A stretch of DNA of 9,010 nt from contig CAZJYI010000286.1 of the NCBI GenBank assembly GCA_964550025.1, positions 1-9,010 of the forward strand. The letters are read 5' to 3'. Below the pieces are notes generated by a model that saw only the letters and a program-made list of their open reading frames with translations, had not been told where the DNA came from and made no database searches. Below are positions 1-7,200 of this stretch, in pieces (position 1 is the stretch's first letter; each line of letters starts with the position of its first letter). Source of the DNA: CAZJYI01 sp964550025 (lineage in GTDB: Bacteria > Verrucomicrobiota > Kiritimatiellia > UBA8416 > CAYOBW01). Position numbers and translations under genes: made by a program.

Positions 1-1118
1 TTGCTCCAGCCTCCGGGGCCGGTGTAGATGGCGTGCGCATCCATGTCCCAGAAGCGGTCGGTCTTCACGCAGACCGCGTTGCTCTTGAACTCGGGCATGT
101 TCGGGACCGCGGCCTGGGCCTTTTTGATGTAGTCTCGCGGCGATCCCTCCTTGTCCGGCTTCATGCCGTCGTGCCCCATCTGGCCGATCACGAACGCCAT
201 GCTCGGCGCCTTGAACTCCTTGCGTACGTCGCGAATGAGATTGGCCAGGTTCTTCTCATAGGTCAGCCACCGGTCCTGGTATTGATCGTTCCAACCCTGG
301 AACCAGACGAAGCCCAGGATCTCGTATCCCTGGCCCTTGTACCCGGGAAAACGCTTGCCCAATTCCGCCAAGCAGCCGTGCACCTCGGCGACCATGTTGC
401 GGTAGTCCTTGCCGAACTGGTCCTTGTACTCCTCGTCCGTCAGGATCTTGCGCGGTCTGAATGACCGGGGGCGTTTCTTCTTTTCCGCCGTCTTGTTCTC
501 TTCCTCGATCTTCTTGTTGTGTTCCTCTACCTTCACCTTCTCCGCTGCGTTCCATGCCTCGTTCTCAGCTCTCTTTGCCGCGGCCTCAGCGGCATACTCC
601 TCGTCGCTGAGCATCGAGGACGGCGGCATGAACCCTCGGGCGAGAGCACGGCCGCCCCACGCCGTCTTGATGAGCAACACCTGCTCGTCGTAGTGGTTGC
701 CCATGACGTGGCCGAAGTTGAGCTCCGGGCCAAACCCGTCGCGAGGGGAGCCGTAACCGACCGTTAAATCCCCGTGCTTGCCCAGGTAGTTGATCCAGAC
801 GTCGTGGCGCGTGCTCCACAAGTAGGTGGGCGGTTTGCGGGGATCGTCCGGATCGGTCGTTTCCGCGACTTTCCTGGTGAACGCCTCGTAGTCGCCGTCC
901 TTTATCAAGTGCGTGTAGCGCTCACGGTACTTCTCCTGGCCGACCTGCCACGCCAGAGGTCTCGGAAAGCCCTTGCCCTCCATGTTGGACTGGCCCGCCA
1001 GGATGAAGACCTTGACCTTCCCCGGGCTGGTCGATGCCGCGAACTTGGGGTTCGCTCCGTGGGAGTGCAAGGCGATCAGAGTGGCAGCGCATGTCAACAT
1101 GAATCGTTTGGCAGTCAT
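1..1118 (-). CDS. Exported SASA/SGNH-type carbohydrate esterase (sialate O-acetylesterase-like), C-terminus beyond the window edge
   Basis: The reading frame is open from an ATG at 1118-1116 to the left edge (372 codons). It was found by reading the minus strand directly. The start is fixed by an AAGGAGAA Shine-Dalgarno sequence six bases upstream. Residues 1-22 look like a Sec signal peptide: a basic n-region (TAKR) then a hydrophobic stretch ending near HSHGA. The nucleophile block GQSNMEG follows at residues 42-48, with Ser44 as the predicted catalytic serine. A GFVWFQGWND segment lies near residue 275 and resembles the WxQGExD block of SASA-domain esterases (DUF303), although the Glu is replaced by Trp-Asn. 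Family members remove acetyl or other acyl groups from sugars outside the cytoplasm. The catalytic C-terminal Asp/His block is probably off-window. Residues of about 167-222 form a Lys/Glu-rich, probably helical insertion. The exact substrate cannot be told. It diverges from the reductive dehalogenase genes. Confidence 0.88.
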   Translation of the reverse strand, partial: MTAKRFMLTCAATLIALHSHGANPKFAASTSPGKVKVFILAGQSNMEGKGFPRPLAWQVGQEKYRERYTHLIKDGDYEAFTRKVAETTDPDDPRKPPTYLWSTRHDVWINYLGKHGDLTVGYGSPRDGFGPELNFGHVMGNHYDEQVLLIKTAWGGRALARGFMPPSSMLSDEEYAAEAAAKRAENEAWNAAEKVKVEEHNKKIEEENKTAEKKKRPRSFRPRKILTDEEYKDQFGKDYRNMVAEVHGCLAELGKRFPGYKGQGYEILGFVWFQGWNDQYQDRWLTYEKNLANLIRDVRKEFKAPSMAFVIGQMGHDGMKPDKEGSPRDYIKKAQAAVPNMPEFKSNAVCVKTDRFWDMDAHAIYTGPGGWS

Positions 1119-1122
1119 CAGG

Positions 1123-1131
1123 TTCTCCTTT
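1123..1131 (-). promoter_or_regulatory. Ribosome binding site of the SASA esterase
   Basis: On the minus strand the bases read AAAGGAGAA, with the AGGAG core six bases before the ATG at 1118. This strong site decides the start of the esterase. Confidence 0.8.
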
Positions 1132-1204
1132 TGATGTTCGATAGAGTTCGAGTCTGTGAGGCTTGCCGCAAGACCGAAGTCTCAAACAGAAACACGCGCA
1201 AATC

Positions 1205-1210
1205 AAGGAG
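1205..1210 (+). promoter_or_regulatory. Orphan Shine-Dalgarno AAGGAG upstream of rdhA
   Basis: This strong SD core lies 43 bases before the rdhA ATG, too far to serve it directly, but only five bases before a TTG at 1216. It may drive the short leader ORF that ends next to rdhA. Confidence 0.4.
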
Positions 1211-1215
1211 CAATC

Positions 1216-1251
1216 TTGTTTCAGCCGCGCGATTCTGCCAACCTGTCTTGA
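1216..1251 (+). CDS. Possible 11-codon leader peptide coupled to rdhA
   Basis: A TTG codon five bases after AAGGAG opens a frame of 11 codons (peptide MFQPRDSANLS if TTG is read as Met), ending in TGA at 1249-1251, two bases before the rdhA ATG. RdhA itself has no SD in front of its start, while the other starts nearby do. The arrangement would allow ribosomes ending the leader to re-initiate at rdhA. The TTG start and very short length make this speculative; a chance SD-like hexamer is the alternative. Confidence 0.25.
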   Translation: MFQPRDSANLS

Positions 1252-1253
1252 TT

Positions 1254-2669
1254 ATGGACAGACGACAATTCCTGAAGGCGACTGGGGTTGGCAGCGCTGC
1301 CGCCGGGGGCGCGGGGTTGTTCCTCTTCGGCGTCAAAGCCGGCCGTGATCCGGATTCCTACACCGGTATGAAGAACCGCGAAGGCGGCTACCAGACCTTT
1401 GATCGGCAGAAGTGGGCTGTCAGCAAACCCACGTATGAACGGGTGGGCCCCACCAGTCGCGTAGATGCGAGAACCGGGGTCATATTCGCGCGCAGGGGCT
1501 ACCTGCGCATGTACAGGGAGGAAGACGGGCTCGATAGCTTCCCTGACCATGTGCGCGACTACTACCGGGAACATCCTGAAGACCTGGAGACGGACCTGTA
1601 TCTGGGAAGAGAGATTCTGCCAAAGAGGGCGGAAGACGCGAAGAAGTACCACAAAGAGCTTATCCTCTCCCGGGCGTGGTCGAACGCCATGGGTGCGGTG
1701 TCGCCGCGTGGTGTAAACGGACCGCCCGAGGAATGGGATTTTCCCAAGGGGTCCGGATCCAAGGCACCCTACAAGATGAAGGACCCGAAGAAGACCTCAG
1801 CACTGATCAAGAAGGTCGCTCATCAGTTCGGTTCGACCCTCGTGGGAATCACGAAACTCAACCCCGACTGGGTCTACAGGGTTCCGTTGAGGGGGCGGGG
1901 GTTCAAGCCCGACCAGCCCATTGAGGTACCCAGGCACTGGGTGTACGCGATCGTGGTGGGAGTCCCGATGTCATGGGACCCCATGTATGCCAATCCGCCC
2001 TACGGAACCTCCAATGACGCCTATTCCCTGTCGCGGATCGTGGCATACCGGCTGACGGCGTTCATTAAGAACCTGGGGTATGCCGCACGCCCCCACGTGC
2101 CCGGCAATTCGTATGACCTGATGGTTCCTCCCATCCTTGTGGATGCGGGCATCGGCGAACAGGGCAGGCACTCCATCGTGATCACACCCGAACTGGGGTG
2201 CAATTTCCGCCCGTCGATCGTCACTACCAACATCCCTATGAAGCCTGACAAGCCTATCGACATGGGTGTTCGGGATTTCTGCAAAACCTGCAAAGTCTGC
2301 GCGGAACAGTGCCCGAGCGGGGCGATATCCAAGGGTGGGAAGGTGACCATCCGCGGTTACACACGATACGCCCTTGACGCTTCGAAATGCCACAACTTCT
2401 GGTACTCCAAACTGGGCAACATGGGCTGCAGACTCTGTGTTGCGGTATGTCCCTACACCAGGAAATCCAACTGGCTGCATGAGACAGCTCTGAAGGCGTC
2501 GCTCTACGACCCGACCGGGCTGGCGGACAGGGCGCTGGTCGGAATGCACAAGGCGCTGTATCCGGGGAAAACCCCGCAAGAGTACTACATCCCGTCCATG
2601 GGTGGAAAGAATGCTTCCTACCGGGACGCGCCGTGGTGGCTGAGAACAGAAGACTTCATCGACCTTTAG
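1254..2669 (+). CDS. rdhA: Reductive dehalogenase catalytic subunit (corrinoid/iron-sulfur, Tat-exported)
   Basis: The product has 471 residues, the usual RdhA length. It begins with a twin-arginine signal, DRRQFLKATG at residues 2-11, followed by a hydrophobic Ala/Gly stretch to about residue 28, so folded export with bound cofactors is expected. This signal fixes the ATG; the frame stays open for 160 codons upstream, but that part is antisense to the esterase. The core from about residue 183 follows the family pattern: an AHQFGSTLVGITKL segment, a WVYAIVVGVPM strand, NDAYSLSR (Tyr257 is a candidate catalytic acid), DAGIGEQGR (295-305) and the MKPDKPIDMGV segment before the clusters. Two ferredoxin-like motifs follow: CKTCKVCAEQCP (Cys343, 346, 349, 353) and C379 with GCRLCVAVCP (Cys392, 395, 399), enough for two [4Fe-4S] clusters. 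Known members use cobamide to replace a halogen on an organic molecule with hydrogen, usually as terminal electron acceptor. The substrate cannot be predicted. No SD precedes the start. rdhB begins 28 bases downstream. Confidence 0.93.
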   Translation: MDRRQFLKATGVGSAAAGGAGLFLFGVKAGRDPDSYTGMKNREGGYQTFDRQKWAVSKPTYERVGPTSRVDARTGVIFARRGYLRMYREEDGLDSFPDHVRDYYREHPEDLETDLYLGREILPKRAEDAKKYHKELILSRAWSNAMGAVSPRGVNGPPEEWDFPKGSGSKAPYKMKDPKKTSALIKKVAHQFGSTLVGITKLNPDWVYRVPLRGRGFKPDQPIEVPRHWVYAIVVGVPMSWDPMYANPPYGTSNDAYSLSRIVAYRLTAFIKNLGYAARPHVPGNSYDLMVPPILVDAGIGEQGRHSIVITPELGCNFRPSIVTTNIPMKPDKPIDMGVRDFCKTCKVCAEQCPSGAISKGGKVTIRGYTRYALDASKCHNFWYSKLGNMGCRLCVAVCPYTRKSNWLHETALKASLYDPTGLADRALVGMHKALYPGKTPQEYYIPSMGGKNASYRDAPWWLRTEDFIDL

Positions 2670-2683
2670 CGAAACGGGTCTCC

Positions 2684-2690
2684 GGAGGGG
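2684..2690 (+). promoter_or_regulatory. Ribosome binding site of rdhB
   Basis: GGAGGGG with its GGAGG core nine bases before the ATG at 2698 supports this start. Confidence 0.75.
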
Positions 2691-2697
2691 AACAGAC

Positions 2698-3051
2698 ATG
2701 TCCTTTTTTGCGAGTCGGTCGTTCTGGTTCATCGAGGGGATTCTGGCGGTTCTCGTCCTCATCGGGTTCAAAGCCTGGATGGAAGAACGAGAGACACCCA
2801 TGCCGTTCTGGAAGTGGGCCGCGCTCTGCACCTGGTTGGTGATCGTCGGGTTCACGATCGCGTTCGTCGGGACGTGTATCGGGGAGAACGAGACGGTCGC
2901 GGCGAAGAAAGGAGGCATCATCTTCTCCGTTGTCTCCATCATCACGGGCGTCGGAGTGTGGCGATTACTGCAGATCGGGCGAGCGAGAACCTCGGCTGAT
3001 GATAACGCCGTGGTGGAGTCGGAGGAAGCGGCGGCTGATGCGGAAGCGTGA
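2698..3051 (+). CDS. rdhB: Reductive dehalogenase membrane anchor, three-helix RdhB-like protein
   Basis: This 117-residue protein has three hydrophobic segments at about residues 9-28, 37-60 and 72-92, then an acidic tail (about 99-117) rich in Glu, Asp and Ala. RdhB/PceB-type anchors are small three-helix proteins encoded directly next to rdhA, which they tether to the outer face of the cytoplasmic membrane. The loop between helices 2 and 3 contains GENET, giving Glu63-Asn64-Glu65. That matches the ExE motif described for RdhB loops and proposed to contact RdhA. Length is slightly above the common 80-100 residues because of the tail. The call rests on position, topology and this motif, since these proteins conserve little sequence. 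It lies 28 bases after rdhA and overlaps rdhC by 14 bases, so the three genes are very likely co-transcribed. Confidence 0.82.
   Translation: MSFFASRSFWFIEGILAVLVLIGFKAWMEERETPMPFWKWAALCTWLVIVGFTIAFVGTCIGENETVAAKKGGIIFSVVSIITGVGVWRLLQIGRARTSADDNAVVESEEAAADAEA
3021..3028 (+). promoter_or_regulatory. Ribosome binding site of rdhC inside the rdhB coding region
   Basis: GGAGGAAG lies within the end of rdhB, its GGAGG core 12 bases before the rdhC ATG at 3038. Together with the overlap it suggests translational coupling of anchor and electron-transfer subunits. Confidence 0.55.
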
Positions 3052-4216
3052 GCAAGTCTTCAGCGTCGTTGTGCCGGTCACGATCATCGTTGCCTGGATA
3101 GTCGGTGCGCGACGGGCACGTATCGACCCGGGGCCTTTTCTGCGGGAAGCACTGCCCGGTGCCGTTGAGTTCGCACCGGTCGGGGATGGTATCTACGCGG
3201 CTGGCACACCCGGGGCACCCGGCGGCCCCCCTGTGGGATACGTTGCGATCGGCACGGCGATCGGCTACGGAGGCCCCATGCGGGTCGCCGTGGGCGTGGA
3301 CACGGCAGGGCGTGTCCGGGGCCTCGCCATCATTGACCACAAAGAAACCACGCCGTTTTTCGACAAGATCAGGGCCGGACGCTATCCCGATGTGCTTGTC
3401 GGGAAGAGTTACGCCGATTCGTTCGCGCTCGATAGAGACGTCGATGCAGTGTCGGGGGCTACGGTTTCGCTGACGGCCCTGTTGACATCGGTCCGGCGTG
3501 GTGTGCATCGCGTAGCCACAAACATCCTGAAGCTCCCGGTCAAGCCGGAAGAAGCCGAGCCCTTCAGATTCGGTTTCCCCGAAGCGCTTCTGATCCTCTT
3601 GTTCGCGTCCGGCCTTCTTGTGTGCTCAAGGAGCCTGAACGGGAAACCGAGAAGCCGGGCATATCTCCGTTGGGGCACCCGCCTCACGGGACTCATCTTC
3701 CTGGGGTTCCTCCTCGCCGCTCCCCTGTCGATTGTCCATATCCACCTACTCCTGGCCGGGTACTGGCCGGACTGGCGCTCCCACGTCTACTGGTATGTGC
3801 TGATGGCCGGCGTGTTGCTGCCCCTGGTGTTTGTCAACAGGGACGTCTACTGCCAGACCTTCTGTCCCTTCGGCGCGGCCCAGGACGTGTTGAAGGTCAT
3901 CGGCGGGCCCGGGCGGCGCCTGCCGGCGAAGGTCCATGCGCGGCTGCGTTGGCTGCAGCGGGGCCTTGCGTGGGCAGCGGTTGTCCTCGCTCTGCTCTAT
4001 CGGGATCCCCGGCGACTCGACTACGAGGTGTTCGGCTCCCTCTTCAGACTGAGCGGAACGATGGTGCAGCTGTCACTGTTGGCTGTCGTACTGATCGTCT
4101 CCCTGCTCATGGTCCGTCCCTGGTGCCACTATCTCTGTCCGCTTCGCGCCGTGAGTGACTACGTGCGCATGTTGCGGCGTTGGCTCACGGACACAGTGAC
4201 CGCGAAGACGGATTAG
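3038..4216 (+). CDS. rdhC: Membrane flavoprotein, NosR/PceC-like electron-transfer subunit (RdhC)
   Basis: The 392-residue product starts with a membrane segment (about 7-23), then an external FMN-binding domain (about 45-160) with the flavinylation motif DAVSGATVS at 136-144; Thr142 is the predicted covalent FMN site. Five more hydrophobic segments follow at about 181-198, 214-235, 252-268, 308-321 and 342-359, giving six in all as in PceC. Two CxxxCP motifs, YCQTFCP (Cys272, Cys276) and WCHYLCP (Cys363, Cys367), flank the fifth and sixth helices as in NosR/NapH-type proteins. It lacks the soluble ferredoxin domain of full NosR, fitting the shorter RdhC/CprC form. PceC of Desulfitobacterium carries covalent FMN and is proposed to pass electrons from menaquinol to the dehalogenase; the same job is inferred here. 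The ATG at 3038 was chosen because GGAGGAAG precedes it and the frame upstream is antisense-like sequence inside rdhB. It ends 25 bases from the convergent gene. Confidence 0.87.
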   Translation: MRKREQVFSVVVPVTIIVAWIVGARRARIDPGPFLREALPGAVEFAPVGDGIYAAGTPGAPGGPPVGYVAIGTAIGYGGPMRVAVGVDTAGRVRGLAIIDHKETTPFFDKIRAGRYPDVLVGKSYADSFALDRDVDAVSGATVSLTALLTSVRRGVHRVATNILKLPVKPEEAEPFRFGFPEALLILLFASGLLVCSRSLNGKPRSRAYLRWGTRLTGLIFLGFLLAAPLSIVHIHLLLAGYWPDWRSHVYWYVLMAGVLLPLVFVNRDVYCQTFCPFGAAQDVLKVIGGPGRRLPAKVHARLRWLQRGLAWAAVVLALLYRDPRRLDYEVFGSLFRLSGTMVQLSLLAVVLIVSLLMVRPWCHYLCPLRAVSDYVRMLRRWLTDTVTAKTD

Positions 4217-4241
4217 AGTGGTTCAGCAGATCTCGTAGCCG
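4217..4241. other. Short convergent gap after rdhC
   Basis: Only 25 bases separate the rdhC stop from the stop of the opposing 1,241-residue gene. No GC-rich hairpin followed by a T-run is visible on either strand, so termination here is either factor-dependent or runs into the opposing gene. Confidence 0.6.
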
Positions 4242-7200
4242 TCAGTTCCGTTTCTTGCCGCCCTTCCTCTTTCCGCCACCACTCTCAGCGGGACGCAGCG
4301 ACGGATCGATCTCGTACTTGATCTCAGTCATGCGCTTGATGAAGTACTCGTGGTTCTTGCGGTCGATCTCGAGCTTGATCGAAGGCAACTCCTTCCTGCA
4401 CTGCTCGATCTTGGCGTCGAGAATCGGGAGCGCCGCCTTGGCGTTGGGACCGATCTGGGCCAGGATGTTCAGGGCACCCATATTCGGCTTGCCGTTGCCA
4501 TCCAGGTTGCCGATGGCCTCGGCGATCACCGTAGCCGGTTCGGTCGACTGGCGACCGAGGGAAACCATCGATTCCTTCTGTCGGTTCTTGCCGAAGGTGC
4601 TTGGTTCGTGGATGTAGTTGTCCACAACCATCCGGGCGTAGGCGAACGCTTGGGGCTGCCGAGTGTAGTTGAACACATGGGCGACGCCCTCGCGGATCCA
4701 CCAGTCGTCCTCCTTGGACATGGAGGCGATCTTCGCGTAATGGGGCACAATGCCCTTGCCGCAGCTCGACATGGCCATCAGGGCCTGGTAGCGCACGTAC
4801 AGATCGTCGTGGTCCAGGAGCGGCAGCAGTTCCGGAAGGGCCTGATCAACCAGTTCGGGCGTCATGATCTCGCGGCTTTGCTCCCCGCGGCCGTTCATGG
4901 CATAGCCGCTGTAGAGTGCCTTGCAGGCCGCGCCGACGACGCGGACATCGTCCGACTTCAGGGCCTTGCGAATATGGGGCAGCGCCTTGGCACCATCGTT
5001 CAGCAGACTCCTGGCCGCGGCGGTCCGCACGCTCACGTTGGGGTGGCCCAGGTACTTCGCCCGCTCCTCGATCGGCATCCTGGCTTTCGGTACGGGTTCG
5101 CCCTTCCTGATGGCGCCGACGACGCCTCTGACTTCCCGATCGTCGAAGCTCTGGATCAACGCGTTCATCTCCGGGTTGGGCTTGCGCCCGGGGTTGAGAG
5201 CGAGTCCCGTGCCGCAGGGCGGTAGACGGTTCTTGAAGGGCGCGTACGGCAGCGTCCTGTCGGCGCCGGGCTCAGGCATGGCCGGCACCGAAAGCCAGTC
5301 TTTGGGTCGGGGCTTCCACGCCAGTGGGTCTTTGCCGTTGTTGCCGTACAGGGCGAAGTCGAGGTTCTTCTCCGAGGTGCGGACAGCGAAGACGTTCTCA
5401 CCCTTGCGCAGGAGGCCGCAGACACTCGTATTCATCGGGACCATGGTCAGGCCGCTGGTGGCCATACGCGGACCGACGGTCGGGAACGTCCATAGCACCA
5501 GCTTGCCGTTCAAGTACGCGACGGCGGGCTTCTTGATGCGTACGCCGAGGCGAAGCTGGTCGAACTGCGTATTCTCGAGCTCGAAAACAATGCGGATGAG
5601 GAATTCACCAGGCAAACCATAGGTGTCGATCACCGTGCCCGGCCTGGTATCTTCCAGCCCCCGCGCAATGGCTTTCCGGCTGAATTCACTCTTGATCGGC
5701 CCTTTGCAGTGCCGCCATTCTGAATCGTCAAAGCCCGGGAGCATCCAACCTTCGCCGGGATCCACGCCGATGTGGGGTGGGGGCGGGGCTTCTCTCCTCT
5801 TGCTCTTTTTGGGTGGGCTGTTGACCTTCATGAAGACAGACCAATCGCCGCGGGGATTGGGGAACTTGATGTTCGGAGAGGCGAAGAGGCAGGTCCAGTT
5901 GTTGTACCGTTCCCCCAGCATACCGGCGTCCTGCAAGTCGTTCAGAGCCATGACGCGGGGCCAGGAACCGCCATGGATGCCCGCCACGCGCAGCTTGGCC
6001 GCCAGGGCTCGCTTGTCCCGCTGCCAGTCGCCCGTCCGCTCAAAGTGCATCAGCTCGCAGTAGTAGGACCAAAAGGCTGCGTCAGGCGAGGTGGCCAGCT
6101 CGCGACGGGCCAACTTCTGGTAGATCCCAAGATCGTCGTCTGCGGCCAACTGCTCGAAGGCCCGGCGCGCGCCGAGATCCGTATAGGTGAGCCACTTGTG
6201 GTAGTTGTACTCCCCGGCGGCCGCGCCGATGCCCGTATTCTTGAGCGTATGGCCCAGGCGCCACTGCATGTTCCCGATCATGGCGCGGCTCTTGCCCGCC
6301 GTGTAGTGCTCCAGGTTCTTCAGGATCGTAGTGGTCAGGTACGGATTACCGTTCACCAGGCTGTGCTCGGCCCGGGCGATGGATAGCGCGATGTCCCTTC
6401 TCTTGCGGGCGGCGATCTCGAGCAGACTGCGGGCATCGGCACCGCGGCTGTCGCGTAACAGCTTGTGGATTTCCCCAAACTCGCAGTCGTCGAGGAGGGA
6501 CACTGCCTTCCGGATCTCCGGGCTGTGATCGCGTTTGCTCAGAACGGACTTGGGTGCACCGAAGATTCGTAGCTGCCTGTCCGGCATGGCGAAGGAGAGG
6601 GCGAGCCCGCCGGTGCTCAGGATCGGGCCGCGCATCGTATAGCTCTTGCCGATCACCGAGAGAGGTACCAGGAAACCGCCGTCCCAACGACGGGAGAGGT
6701 TGTAGAGCCATTTCCAGTGTTCGGCTTGGCGGCGGAAGTCCGGGTAGTGGGGGGTCTTCGCGCCATGAATGCTCCCCAACCAGAACCCCATGAAGCCGCC
6801 GGTGTGCCCCTTGTTCATGCTTTCGAACCCGTCGGTCACCGTGGAGGCGAACCACTGCGACTTGGTTTCCTCGCCAAGCAGCGAGAAGCAGATGCCCGCC
6901 GCCCCCTGCTTGCCGTTGCTGCCGGCTCCGCCGCCGGGACGGTGGTCGCCGTATGGCACGGCGCCACGAAAGGGGAAACGGCTGAAAAAGCCGTACGCTC
7001 TCTTGAACTTGTACTCGTCCACCGGCACCCCCGCCTCCCGCATGAGGATCAGGCCCATGAAGCAGGCCAGACCGGCGTTGTTGAGCATGCCGCCCTGGGT
7101 ATAGCCCGGGTTGATCTTCGGACCGTGTCCCCAGCCGCCGGCGGGATACTGACCGCGCTCCATCGCCCTCGTGAGGCTGTAACAGAGCGGCAGGACCGAA

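Larger units (their letters stand above)
1119..1253. promoter_or_regulatory. Divergent intergenic region between the esterase and rdhA
   Basis: These 135 bases separate two genes transcribed away from each other, so they should hold promoters for both. No convincing -35/-10 pair was found on either strand. Visible elements are a direct repeat GTTCGA (1136-1141 and 1146-1151, exactly 10 bases apart), a short perfect hairpin CTTG-CCG-CAAG (1162-1172), and isolated TTGAT/ATCAA half sites that do not form an FNR/CRP-type palindrome. No cobalamin riboswitch is recognisable; the region is also short for one. Confidence 0.55.

Noticed and set aside
774..1253. Upstream extension of the rdhA frame by 160 codons
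   Set aside because: It is antisense to the esterase, shows no family similarity, and would bury the twin-arginine signal inside the protein. The ATG at 1254 gives a proper Tat signal and family-typical length.
1131..1253. FNR/CprK-like TTGAT...ATCAA operator upstream of rdhA
   Set aside because: Only separated half sites are present (TTGAT near 1131, ATCAA near 1202, TTGATT at 1248); none pair with the four-base spacing of a real box.
1254..2669. RdhA as an epoxyqueuosine reductase (QueG)
   Set aside because: QueG is cytoplasmic and lacks a Tat signal and partner membrane genes; this protein has a Tat signal, DAGIGEQGR and cluster spacing of RdhA, and adjacent rdhB and rdhC.
1971..2945. 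324-codon minus-strand open frame across rdhA and rdhB
   Set aside because: It lies opposite two well-supported genes, has low-complexity Arg/His/Val-rich sequence without recognisable motifs, and is typical of an antisense shadow in GC-rich DNA.
4215..4285. Inverted repeat AGAGTGGT / ACCACTCT around the convergent stops
   Set aside because: An eight-base stem with a loop of about 55 bases and no T-run does not resemble an intrinsic terminator and may be chance.
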